Made by a program: the position numbers and the translations under genes. Below, piece after piece: positions 14,597-20,946 of a stretch of DNA of 20,946 bases. The stretch is from JADGRQ01 sp041476585. GTDB lineage: Bacteria > Pseudomonadota > Gammaproteobacteria > Burkholderiales > SG8-39. The stretch lies in NCBI GenBank assembly GCA_041476585.1, contig JBGOTT010000033.1:1-20946 (forward strand). Reading direction: 5' to 3'. Below the pieces are notes generated by a model that saw only the letters and a list, made by a program, of their open reading frames with translations, ran no database searches and was not told the origin of the DNA. The first letter of the stretch is position 1; every line of letters starts with the position of its first letter.

Positions 14597-15313
14597 TCAA
14601 AGCGCGAGATAGCGCTGCTTCACTTCGTCGTTCGCCTTCAGGCGCTCGATCGTGTCGCTGTACACGATCTGCCCCTTGTCGATGACGGTCGCTCCCGTGG
14701 CGATGCCGAGGCAGAAGTGCATGTTCTGTTCGGCGAGCAGAACCGTGACCCCCATGTCTCGCAGCCTGCGCAGCAGGTCGCCGATGCGCTGGACGATGAT
14801 GGGCGCGAGTCCCTCGCTCGGCTCGTCGAGCAGCAGCGCTTTGGGATTGCCCATGAGCGTGCGGGCGATCGTCAGCATCTGCTGCTCTCCGCCGGAGAGC
14901 AGGCCGCCCACGCGCTCTCTCAGCGGCTCGAGCAAGGGGAACATCTCGTAGACGCGCTTCAGGTTCCAGTAGTCCTCGCCGCCGCGGCCCTTCTTCGCAC
15001 CGATGAGGAGATTGTCCTCGACGCTGTGCTCGGGGAAGATCTGGCGGTCCTCCGGCACGTAGCCGATTCCCGCGCGGGCGAGCGCATGCGCGGGACGGCC
15101 CTGCATGGCCGCTCCCAAGATGCCGATGCGCCCGGCCCGCGTCCGGACGACGCCGGCGATCGCCTTCAGGGTCGTGCTCTTGCCGGCGCCGTTGCGGCCG
15201 AGCAGCGCGACGGTCTGCCCTTCCTGCACCGAAAGCGAGACGCCGAAAAGGATCTGGCTTGCGCCGTAGAAGACGTCGAGCCCCTCGACGTCGATCACCG
15301 GGGCCGCGTTCAC
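14597..15313 (-). CDS. livF: Branched-chain amino acid-type ABC transporter ATP-binding protein LivF
   Basis: A 238-residue LivF-type ATPase. Walker A GRNGAGKST is at 39-47, the ABC signature LLSGGEQQMLTIAR is at about residues 139-152, and Walker B reads ALLLDEPSEGLAP; the Ser-Glu-Gly-Leu-Ala-Pro wording is typical of LivF rather than LivG. Known role: one of two ATPases energising the LivHM permease for import of branched-chain amino acids, amides, urea or other small carboxylates. Its GTG start overlaps the livG stop by four bases (GTGA), so translation is coupled. It is the last gene of the minus-strand operon and meets the cyclase-family gene tail to tail. The liv symbol denotes the family; the substrate here is unlikely to be an ordinary amino acid given the catabolic neighbours. 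Confidence 0.94.
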   Translation of the reverse strand: MNAAPVIDVEGLDVFYGASQILFGVSLSVQEGQTVALLGRNGAGKSTTLKAIAGVVRTRAGRIGILGAAMQGRPAHALARAGIGYVPEDRQIFPEHSVEDNLLIGAKKGRGGEDYWNLKRVYEMFPLLEPLRERVGGLLSGGEQQMLTIARTLMGNPKALLLDEPSEGLAPIIVQRIGDLLRRLRDMGVTVLLAEQNMHFCLGIATGATVIDKGQIVYSDTIERLKANDEVKQRYLAL

Positions 15314-16065
15314 ACCGCGGCCTCCAGCGGCGCGGTGCCGAGATAGGCCTCGATCACCGCAGGGTTGGCGCGAATGTCCGCGGGCGTGCCTTCGGCCAGC
15401 ACCTTGCCGTAGCAGAGAACGCGGATGGATTGGGAGATCTTGAAGACGATGTCCATGTCGTGCTCGATGAACACGAGGGTCATTTTCTCGCTCTCCCAGA
15501 GCCGGTAGACCTTCCCGATCATCTGCCAGCGCTCCTCCGGCCCCATCCCGGCGGTCGGTTCGTCGAGCAGGAGCACGCGCGGCTGCAGCACGAGCGCCAG
15601 CGCGATGTCGAGGAGTTTCTGATCGCCGTGCGACAGATTGCTCGAAAGCGTGTCGGCTTTCGCGGACAGGCCGAGCATCTCCATGACTTCGCGCGCGCGG
15701 GGCCGCGTTTCGGCCAGGGGAAAGCGCCGGAGGATGACCGTGGCCTGCTCGCGGTGAGCGAGCAGCGCGCCCATAAGGGAATCCTCCACCGTCAGCGACG
15801 GAAAAAAGCTGGCGACCTGGAAAGCGCGGCCGATACCCCGCCGGACGATGCCCGAGCGCGATATCCCGGCGATGTCCTCTCCGTCAAACAGGATGCGCCC
15901 TGAATCCGGACGCAGCGCGCCCGAGATCAGGTTGAAGAACGTGGTCTTACCGGCGCCGTTCGGGCCGATCACCGCGCTCAGCGTGCCGGGCAGGAAGTGC
16001 AGGCTGACGTCGTCGATCGCCGTGACGCCGCCGAACGATTTGCGCAGATGCTCGACCTTCAGCAT
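15310..16065 (-). CDS. livG: Branched-chain amino acid-type ABC transporter ATP-binding protein LivG
   Basis: A 251-residue LivG-type ATPase. Walker A GPNGAGKTT is at 34-42, the signature is the LivG-like NLSHGDQKLLDIALAL rather than LSGGQ, and Walker B is VLLLDEPTAGMGPEE. The C-terminus VIEAYLGT is characteristic of LivG. It pairs with LivF on the cytoplasmic face of LivHM. The ATG at 16065 lies three bases after the stop of the embedded SDR, and its own stop overlaps the livF start. So the SDR and both ATPases form one tightly spaced block behind livM. Nothing in the ATPase itself is unusual. Confidence 0.94.
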   Translation of the reverse strand: MLKVEHLRKSFGGVTAIDDVSLHFLPGTLSAVIGPNGAGKTTFFNLISGALRPDSGRILFDGEDIAGISRSGIVRRGIGRAFQVASFFPSLTVEDSLMGALLAHREQATVILRRFPLAETRPRAREVMEMLGLSAKADTLSSNLSHGDQKLLDIALALVLQPRVLLLDEPTAGMGPEERWQMIGKVYRLWESEKMTLVFIEHDMDIVFKISQSIRVLCYGKVLAEGTPADIRANPAVIEAYLGTAPLEAAV

Positions 16066-16068
16066 CGC

Positions 16069-16848
16069 TCAGCCGCGCGGGGGCCGCAGCCCGCCGTAGG
16101 TGTGCCACGACGTCGCGATGAGCCAACCCGCATCCACGGGCAGGTTGATCCCAGTGATGGCGTCCGAATCGTCTGAGACGAGGAAAGCCACCGCGCGTGC
16201 GATTTCCTCCGGCTCGACCAGACGACCCAGCGCGGAGTTCTCCTTGAGCGAAGTCACGTCGCGCTGACCGCGGTCAATCGCCGTCTGGAGCGCGGGAGTC
16301 CGCGTGTAGCCCGGGGAGACCGCGTTCACCCGGACCCCGGACCTGCCCCACTCCGCAGCGAGGCATTCGGTCATGGCGATCACGGCCGCTTTGGCCGGCG
16401 CATACGCGTGCAGCGGCATCGAGCGCATACCTGCAATTGAGGCGATATTCACGATGGCGCCGCGGCCGCGCTGCGCCATGCGCCGCCCGAAGGCGATGCT
16501 GGCGAGGTAGGTGCCGCGCTGGTCGATGCGAACGACATTGTCCCAGGCCTGCAGCGGCAGGTCTTCCGGCGGCAGCGGCATCTGGATCACACCGGCGCTG
16601 TTGACCAGGGCGGCCACCGGCCCCGCCCCGGCTTCGACGCGCTGCGCCAGATCCTCGATGCTCGAATCGTCGCCGACATCCACGCGGTACGCGGCACCGC
16701 CCACCTCGCCGGCGACACGCGCGGCGGCTGCCTCGTCAATGTCCGCGACGACGACGGTCCAGCCGCGCTTAGCCAGCTCGCGGCAGCAGGCCGCGCCGAT
16801 GCCGCTCGCGCCGCCCGTGACCACTGCGACCGGAGCACCTTGCGTCAC
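16069..16848 (-). CDS. Short-chain dehydrogenase/reductase (SDR), paralogue 2, inside the liv operon
   Basis: A 259-residue classical SDR. TGGASGIG is at about 11-18, NSAG follows the fourth strand, and the catalytic Ser, Tyr and Lys lie in NIASIAGMRSMPLHAYAPAK. The second strand ends in VADID, whose acidic residue favours NAD. It resembles the SDR of the facing operon (13022-13783) over its full length, including the YGGLR end, so the two are recent paralogues or co-acquired homologues. Its GTG start overlaps the livM stop (GTGA) and livG follows after three bases, so it is a genuine member of the transporter operon. The likely job is the first NAD-dependent oxidation of an imported alcohol, or its reverse, coupled genetically to uptake; that is inference. 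Confidence 0.94.
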   Translation of the reverse strand: MTQGAPVAVVTGGASGIGAACCRELAKRGWTVVVADIDEAAAARVAGEVGGAAYRVDVGDDSSIEDLAQRVEAGAGPVAALVNSAGVIQMPLPPEDLPLQAWDNVVRIDQRGTYLASIAFGRRMAQRGRGAIVNIASIAGMRSMPLHAYAPAKAAVIAMTECLAAEWGRSGVRVNAVSPGYTRTPALQTAIDRGQRDVTSLKENSALGRLVEPEEIARAVAFLVSDDSDAITGINLPVDAGWLIATSWHTYGGLRPPRG

Positions 16849-17822
16849 GTCCGCCTCCCGGCGCCGAGCCGCTGAACGGCTTCGAGCACGAAATCGGTCA
16901 CGCCCCTGCGGAAGACGAGGGCGAACAGCAGGATCACAACGCCGAGGGTAAGGCCGTAGTACTCGGTGAACTTCGTCACCACGTCATTCAGAATCAGCAG
17001 CAGCGCCGTGCCGACCAGCGGCCCGAGAAATGCGCTCATGCCGCCCAGCATGATCATGAATATGCCTTCGCCCGACATGGTCCAGTAGGCGAACTCCGGG
17101 TAGGCGCCGGACACAAACAGGCTCATCAGTATTCCGCCGACGCTCGCAAATGCGCCTGCCAGCACGAACGCCGCCAGCCGCGTGCGCCATACATGGATGC
17201 CGAGGAACTGGGCGCGGGGCGCGTTGTCGCGGATCATGCGCAGCGTATAGCCGAACGGCGACTCCATCAGGTGGCGCATCGCGAGCAGGCACAGCACCAA
17301 GGCAGCACAGGAGAACACGTAAAGGTGAAACTGGTCGGCCATGTCGATGCCGAGAAAGGGGGGCCGCGGTATGCCGCCCATCAGCCCCTGGTCGCCTCCC
17401 GTGAGCGGCACCCAGGAAATGATTAGGCTGTGGAGCAGCATCTGGAATGCGAGCGTGAGAAAGGCGAAATAGATCTCCTTCAGCCGCACGCAGATGGCCC
17501 CGACAACGCCGGCGAGGGCAACGGAAAACAGCACCGCGAGCGCGATTGCCGCGGGGATCGAGGTGCCGGTCTTCTGCATCAGCAGGCCGAATGCGTACGC
17601 GCCGCTGGCGAAGAACATCCCGTGGCCGAAGGACACCATGCCGCCGTAACCGATAAGAATGTTGAGCGAGCTGGCGAAAATGCCGAAAGCCGCCATGCGG
17701 ATCACGAAATCCACCAGCGCTTTCGACGGATAAACGACCGGCAGGAGCGCGAGAAGGCAGAAGGCAGCCAGCGCCAGCCCTGCCTCGAACGCGAGGCTCC
17801 GCCGGTTCGCGCGCTCAACCAT
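16845..17822 (-). CDS. livM: Branched-chain amino acid-type ABC transporter permease LivM
   Basis: A 325-residue LivM-type inner-membrane permease with about nine or ten hydrophobic segments. Family landmarks are LNILIGYGGMVSFGHGMFFA near residues 53-72, the conserved SLIISWVPLTGGDQGLMG region around 133-150, MRMIRDN-like TLRMIRDNAPRAQFLGI, and the cytoplasmic coupling region FMIMLGGMSAFLGPLVGT. LivM forms the translocation path with LivH. The ATG at 17822 lies inside the end of livH (8-base overlap), and the stop overlaps the SDR start. The presence of TGGDQGL, common in liv-type permeases for diverse small molecules, gives no substrate information. Confidence 0.93.
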   Translation of the reverse strand: MVERANRRSLAFEAGLALAAFCLLALLPVVYPSKALVDFVIRMAAFGIFASSLNILIGYGGMVSFGHGMFFASGAYAFGLLMQKTGTSIPAAIALAVLFSVALAGVVGAICVRLKEIYFAFLTLAFQMLLHSLIISWVPLTGGDQGLMGGIPRPPFLGIDMADQFHLYVFSCAALVLCLLAMRHLMESPFGYTLRMIRDNAPRAQFLGIHVWRTRLAAFVLAGAFASVGGILMSLFVSGAYPEFAYWTMSGEGIFMIMLGGMSAFLGPLVGTALLLILNDVVTKFTEYYGLTLGVVILLFALVFRRGVTDFVLEAVQRLGAGRRT

Positions 17823-18714
17823 CCTTGCCGAACAGCCCGCTGGGCTTGACGATCAGGATGACGACCATGAAAAGAAACATCAGGCCTTCGGTGAACAGCG
17901 GAAAGCCGATCGAGCCGAAGGCGCGGATCAGACCGATCATCAGCGCGCCGACGAGCGCGCCGGCGATGGACCCCATGCCGCCGATCACCGTGACGATGAA
18001 CGACTCGATCAGGATGGAAAAGCCCATGCCGGGGGCCATCGAGCGCACCGGGGCGGCGAGCGCGCCGGCGAGGCCGGCGAGCAGGCCGCCGAGCGCGAAC
18101 ACCGCGCCGTAGATAAGGCCGGTGTTGATGCCGAGCGCCGAAACCATCCCCGGATTGTGCGCGGCGGCGCGCACCACCTTTCCGATGCGCGTGCGCGCGA
18201 TGCCGAACCAGAGCGCGCCTCCGATCGCCAGGGCGATCGCAATCAGGAAGAGGTAGAAAGCCGGAATCACCCCGCCCGCGAGCAGGATCGGCGGCCGCTG
18301 GAAAGCGCCGGGCATGCCCATGGACTTGAACTCCGGCCCCCAGATCAGCTTGACCGCGTCGTCCATTATGAGAATGAATGCATAGCAGACGAGCAACTGC
18401 ATCAGCACGTTCGAGCCGTACACGCGTTTCATGAACAGGCGCTCGAACGCGAGTCCGAACAGGCCGACGCCCGCCGCCGCGCACAGCACTGCCAGGGCGA
18501 AGCTGTCGCTCGCCCGATAGACCGTGTATGCCAGGTAGGCGCCCAGCATATAGAACGAGCCGTGGGTGAAGTTGATAACCTTGAGGACGCCAAAGATGAG
18601 CGTCAGTCCGGCGGCCACCAAGAACAACAGCATGCCGATGATCAGGCCGCTGGTGACCTGGGTGACGATGCAGGAACTTGTCCTCAGGCAATCTGCAAGG
18701 GCGACTGGATCCAC
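17815..18714 (-). CDS. livH: Branched-chain amino acid-type ABC transporter permease LivH
   Basis: A 299-residue LivH-type inner-membrane permease. It has the family's N-terminal region SGLIIGMLLFLVAAGLTLIF followed by GVLKVINFTHGSFYMLGAY, and the coupling segment VIGGMGSIAGALVGALMIGL near the C-terminus. The GTG at 18714 is the furthest upstream workable start and gives a slightly long N-terminus (DPVALADCLRTSSC) before the first helix. No strong ribosome binding site is visible there, so a later start is possible. It follows the substrate-binding protein gene after 78 bases that contain a strong hairpin, and it overlaps livM by eight bases. It works with LivM as a heterodimeric channel. Confidence 0.92.
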   Translation of the reverse strand: MDPVALADCLRTSSCIVTQVTSGLIIGMLLFLVAAGLTLIFGVLKVINFTHGSFYMLGAYLAYTVYRASDSFALAVLCAAAGVGLFGLAFERLFMKRVYGSNVLMQLLVCYAFILIMDDAVKLIWGPEFKSMGMPGAFQRPPILLAGGVIPAFYLFLIAIALAIGGALWFGIARTRIGKVVRAAAHNPGMVSALGINTGLIYGAVFALGGLLAGLAGALAAPVRSMAPGMGFSILIESFIVTVIGGMGSIAGALVGALMIGLIRAFGSIGFPLFTEGLMFLFMVVILIVKPSGLFGKDG

Positions 18715-18750
18715 GGCTGGGCTCCGGTCGTTCGGGGCGCTAGGCGGCGC

Positions 18751-18777
18751 GGGTGCGCGGCCGGCGGCCGCGCGCCC
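18751..18777 (-). repeat. Strong GC hairpin between the binding-protein gene and livH
   Basis: GGGTGCGCGGCC (18751-18762) and GGCCGCGCGCCC (18766-18777) form a 12-base stem with a three-base loop and one non-Watson-Crick position. No T-run follows on the minus strand, so it is not a standard intrinsic terminator. Stem-loops at this place, just after the binding-protein gene of an importer operon, are known elsewhere to protect the upstream message or attenuate reading into the permease genes. Such a role here is inference. Confidence 0.6.
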
Positions 18778-18792
18778 GCTTGCCTGCGACCA

Positions 18793-20055
18793 TCAGGCGT
18801 AAACGCGCCGCTTCCAGTCGGCTTCCAGCGCGAGGATCTGCCGCCATTCGCCGGCGCTGACCTCGGGAACGTACGGTTCCTTGGAGATGGTGGCGCCCCA
18901 GCCGGTGGCATAGCCGATGATGGTCTGGTCCTCGCCGCGCATGGTGATGGAGCCGTCCGCCCCGAACGGGGACTCGATCTTCATGCCGCGCAGCGCCTCG
19001 GCGAGCTTCTTGCCGTCCGCGCTGTTGGTTTTCCGCATCGCCGCAACCAGGAAGTGCATGCCGGTCGCCGCCTCCCAGGACCAGTTGGTCGGGTACTCCT
19101 TGAAGCGTGCCCGGTAGGCGTCCCCCCAGGCGGCGTTCGCCTGCGTGCGCGGAAAGGTCTTGATGTAGCGGTTGCCGGAGTGGATCCCGGCGGGCAGGTT
19201 CTTCACGACGGTCAGCGCAGTGTAGTCGGCCAAATTAACCGCAAAGAATTCGGTCGCACCGAACAACGCGTAGATGTTGCCCTGGTCGATGTAGGAGGTC
19301 AGGTCGCCGCCCCACAGGCAGGAGTAGAGCGCCTGCGGCTTCACCTGCAGTACCCGGGTGATGACTTCCGTGTAGTCGGGCTGGAACAGCTTCGGCCAGG
19401 CGTCGCCGATCACCTCGACCTGCGGATAGAAGTGCTTGAGATACTCGATGAACTGCGCCGTCGTGTCGCGGCCGTAAGCGTAGTCGGGGGAGCAGGTCAT
19501 CCACCTGCGCAGCCCCTTGGCCTTGGCGACACTGGCGGCATAGCTGCCGCCGACGATCGAATCGTGCACGCCCTGGCGCGCCGTGCGGAACGCGTTGGGG
19601 ATCCTGATCTTCGGATCCGCCGTGAGCGACGAGGTTTCGGAGATGTTGTGGATGCACAGGACCCCGAGGTCGCGCGCGACCTCATGCACGGCAAAGGCGC
19701 CTGAGGAGGCCTCGCAGTCGAACAGGATCTCGCAGCCGTCGCTGTTGATCAGCTCGCGCGCGACCCGGGCGGCCTCCTGCGGCTGGCCCTTGGAGTCGCG
19801 GATCACCATTTCGATCCTGCGTCCGCCCAGTCCTCCGGCAGCGTTGAACTTTTCCACTTCCACCGTCACCGCGTTGCGCGAAGAGGTGCCGAGCTGCGCG
19901 ACGCGCCCGGACAGGATGGTCGGCATGCCGATCCTGATCGGTTTCGCTTGCGCGCGCGAGATCGTCGGGAAGCCGATCGCGGCGGCTCCGCCCAGCGCGG
20001 CCGAGCGTTTGAGAAATCTGCGGCGAGCGTTGCTGGAATTCTGGGGCTTGGACAT
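18793..20055 (-). CDS. ABC transporter substrate-binding protein (LivK/urea-amide type) with Tat-like signal
   Basis: A 420-residue periplasmic binding protein of the type 1 fold (Peripla_BP_6). The ATG at 20055 was chosen over an upstream in-frame start because a perfect GGAGGA lies five bases before it. The N-terminus ARRRFLKRSA (10-19), then a short hydrophobic stretch and ISRAQA, is a twin-arginine signal with probable cleavage after Ala37. The mature part begins KPIRIGMPTILSGRVAQLG, typical of LivK, AmiC and urea-binding relatives. Later segments such as SPDYAYGRDTTAQFIEYLK and YCLWGGDLTSYI-like SCLWGGDLTSYI fit the second lobe of the family. It presumably delivers the substrate to LivHMGF. 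The gene is first in the transporter block, 129 bases after the FmdB-like gene. Its ligand is unknown; the length is above that of E. coli LivK and nearer to amide/urea-type members. Confidence 0.93.
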   Translation of the reverse strand: MSKPQNSSNARRRFLKRSAALGGAAAIGFPTISRAQAKPIRIGMPTILSGRVAQLGTSSRNAVTVEVEKFNAAGGLGGRRIEMVIRDSKGQPQEAARVARELINSDGCEILFDCEASSGAFAVHEVARDLGVLCIHNISETSSLTADPKIRIPNAFRTARQGVHDSIVGGSYAASVAKAKGLRRWMTCSPDYAYGRDTTAQFIEYLKHFYPQVEVIGDAWPKLFQPDYTEVITRVLQVKPQALYSCLWGGDLTSYIDQGNIYALFGATEFFAVNLADYTALTVVKNLPAGIHSGNRYIKTFPRTQANAAWGDAYRARFKEYPTNWSWEAATGMHFLVAAMRKTNSADGKKLAEALRGMKIESPFGADGSITMRGEDQTIIGYATGWGATISKEPYVPEVSAGEWRQILALEADWKRRVYA

Positions 20056-20184
20056 GTTACTCCTCCGGTTGAACAGCGTTTGAACGTGTCCGTCCATTCT
20101 ATACACCGGGGGGCGCGGCGACCCGACCGGGGTCGTAGTCACCTGCCTGCGGCGGCGGCCTCTTCGAGCGAACCGCCGGGAAAC
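20056..20184 (-). other. Leader region upstream of the substrate-binding protein gene
   Basis: These 129 bases separate the FmdB-like gene from the transporter genes. The Shine-Dalgarno GGAGGA (complement of 20061-20066) is clear. Two TTGAAC direct copies (20069-20074 and 20080-20085, plus-strand reading) are 11 bases apart, and a TATAGAAT -10-like string lies near 20096-20104 on the minus strand without a good -35. The 35-base operator-like block seen around the LysR gene is absent here. A separate promoter for the transporter genes is possible but not shown. Confidence 0.35.
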
Positions 20185-20415
20185 TTAGCGGTGTGCCTGC
20201 CCGCGTCGGGCACCGCCGCAGGGACACGACTTGGAGCTCAAGTCGATCACCCGGCCGCGGCGTGTAGCACTGGTGCGGATGGAAATCTGCAGGGTGGGGC
20301 GCAGCGTCGAGCGCGAGGAGCCGCATTGAGGGCATTCGCGGGACTCGTCGACCGAGCGCAGGAACGCCTCGAACGGCGTGCCGCAATCGTCACAGCTGAA
20401 GTCATAGACTCGCAT
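20185..20415 (-). CDS. FmdB-family zinc-ribbon protein
   Basis: A 76-residue protein starting MRVYDFSCDDCGTPFEAFL, the recognisable start of the FmdB (putative regulatory, zinc ribbon) family. Cys8/Cys11 and Cys28/Cys31 (CPQC) form the expected four-cysteine zinc site. A further C-terminal SCPCGGA (Cys64, Cys66) is an extra cysteine pair. FmdB was first described beside formamidase and amidase genes and was proposed to regulate them, but the family's biochemical role is not established. It lies between the M24-family gene and the substrate-binding protein gene on the same strand, so it is probably in their transcript. Here it might be a small zinc-dependent regulator or chaperone for the neighbouring enzymes; that is inference. 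Confidence 0.85.
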   Translation of the reverse strand: MRVYDFSCDDCGTPFEAFLRSVDESRECPQCGSSRSTLRPTLQISIRTSATRRGRVIDLSSKSCPCGGARRGQAHR

Positions 20416-20437
20416 TGCAATTTTTCCAGTTTTCGGT

Positions 20438-20470
20438 CCTGCCTTGCGGCCGCAACGGCCGCGGGGCAGG
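20438..20470. repeat. Hairpin between the M24-family and FmdB-like genes
   Basis: CCTGCCTTGCGGCC (20438-20451) and GGCCGCGGGGCAGG (20457-20470) form a 14-base stem with a five-base loop. As plus-strand RNA the two TT/GG positions are wobble pairs; as minus-strand RNA, the direction of the genes, they are a two-base internal mismatch. No T-run follows in the minus direction. It fills most of the 66-base gap between the two genes and may affect message processing rather than stop transcription. Confidence 0.5.
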
Positions 20471-20481
20471 TTTGCCGTTTA

Positions 20482-20946
20482 TCAGCACTCGATGACGGTG
20501 ATTTCCTTGATCGGCCATTTCGAAAGGATCTCGACACCCGTCTTGGTGACCCGGATGACCTCCTCGATGCGCACCCCCTGGCCCTCGCCATCGCCTTCCT
20601 GCGTCTCGATCGCGAAAGTCATGCCTTCCTCGATCTCCATGGGATAATCGAGCGAGCAGCCGCGCCAGACCAGAGGCGGCTCGTACAGCGTGAGCCCGAT
20701 GCCGTGGGCCCAGTTGTTGCCAGCGGTCTGGTCCTCGTGAACGACGCCGATGTCGCCCCAGACATCCGGTCCGGCGGGCCACTTCAGGGCGATATCCTTA
20801 CTGGAAATGCCCGGCTTGATGACGTTGATCGAGTCGTACAGCCAGTCGTACGCCCGCTGGTAGGCATCCTTCGTCGCCTTGGAGGGCTCGCCGATGCTGA
20901 AGGTGCGGTAGTAGCAGGTCTTGTAGCCGTTCCAGGACGTGTTGTA
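20482..20946 (-). CDS. M24 (aminopeptidase P/creatinase) family protein, C-terminal part
   Basis: The last 154 codons of a pita-bread-fold protein; the N-terminal part lies beyond the window. The final third reads AHGIGLTLYEPP, MEIEEGMTFAIETQEG and GVRIEEVIRVTKTG, giving the family's His and two Glu positions. Upstream, NGYKTCYYRTFSIG occupies the place where metallopeptidases have GYxSDxTRTF, so the usual metal-ligand Asp is a Cys. Creatinase likewise lacks that Asp in a similar GYYTALERT segment. The protein may therefore be a creatinase-like or other non-peptidase C-N hydrolase rather than an Xaa-Pro dipeptidase. It stands upstream of the FmdB-like and transporter genes on the same strand, so it may act on the imported compound. 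Because the first half is missing, the assignment below family level is tentative. Confidence 0.85.
   Translation of the reverse strand, partial: YNTSWNGYKTCYYRTFSIGEPSKATKDAYQRAYDWLYDSINVIKPGISSKDIALKWPAGPDVWGDIGVVHEDQTAGNNWAHGIGLTLYEPPLVWRGCSLDYPMEIEEGMTFAIETQEGDGEGQGVRIEEVIRVTKTGVEILSKWPIKEITVIEC

Noticed and set aside
18157..19704. Plus-strand open frame of 515 codons opposite livH and the binding-protein gene
   Set aside because: It spans two real genes and the hairpin-containing gap, with no recognisable domain; an antisense artefact of high GC.
20056..20142. Upstream in-frame start for the substrate-binding protein (29 extra residues)
   Set aside because: It would bury the twin-arginine signal, and the ATG at 20055 has an ideal GGAGGA.
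20056..20184. Possible copy of the LysR operator upstream of the transporter genes
   Set aside because: No TTCC-N13-GGAA dyad or CGCATAGGAA-like string is present on either strand.
1..20946. CRISPR arrays, tRNA or rRNA genes, insertion sequences, prophage or attachment sites
   Set aside because: No regularly spaced repeats, cloverleaf-like sequences, transposase motifs or terminal inverted repeats were seen by eye on either strand.

Overview
The window is a dense, GC-rich (roughly two-thirds G+C by eye), operon-organised stretch of a proteobacterial chromosome. The gene types, the codon use and the many ATGA/GTGA overlaps fit a Burkholderiales-like betaproteobacterium, but that placement is inference because no rRNA or taxonomic marker is present. 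Almost everything is catabolic: CoA activation, acyl-CoA oxidation, hydration, alcohol oxidation, a thiamine-diphosphate/lipoyl 2-oxoacid (acetoin-type) dehydrogenase, a metal-dependent cyclase-family hydrolase and a branched-chain-amino-acid-type ABC importer. No tRNA, rRNA, CRISPR array, insertion sequence or phage gene was found, and no gap between genes exceeds about 260 bases.

Layout. Bases 1-3047 (+): the 3' end of an acyl-CoA dehydrogenase, a class III CoA-transferase and a canonical MmgE/PrpD protein, followed at about 3069-3196 by a frameshifted C-terminal remnant of another acyl-CoA dehydrogenase. 3183 to about 4040 (-): an unrecognised polytopic membrane protein with an internal repeat and an uncertain, perhaps non-canonical, start. 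4158-5084 (+): a LysR-type regulator flanked by two inverted 35-bp near-identical operator-like blocks. 5224-14586 (+): a tight nine-gene operon of divergent MmgE/PrpD protein, E1alpha, E1beta, enoyl-CoA hydratase, short E2, acyl-CoA dehydrogenase, acyl-CoA synthetase, SDR and cyclase-family protein. 14597-20946 (-): a convergent operon, read from right to left, of M24-family protein (cut by the window edge), FmdB-like zinc ribbon, Tat-type substrate-binding protein, LivH, LivM, SDR, LivG and LivF.

How the genes may work together (inference). The ABC system imports a small, probably carboxylated or cyclic, compound. An SDR encoded inside the transporter operon, or its close paralogue in the plus operon, could oxidise an alcohol group. 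The cyclase-family protein could open or hydrolyse a ring. The acyl-CoA synthetase, or the upstream CoA-transferase, makes a CoA thioester, and the dehydrogenase and hydratase process it in a beta-oxidation-like way. The E1/E2 proteins would cleave a 2-oxo or diketone intermediate to an acyl-CoA. The LysR protein between the two operators is the obvious local regulator. The substrate cannot be named from sequence.

The points most worth following are the paired 35-bp operators, the E1-E1-hydratase-E2 order with an E2 that lacks a visible E3-binding domain and no E3 gene nearby, the SDR inserted between livM and livG with a paralogue in the opposing operon, the second PrpD homologue without the family's usual active-site residues, and the creatinase-like replacement of a metal-ligand position in the M24 protein.
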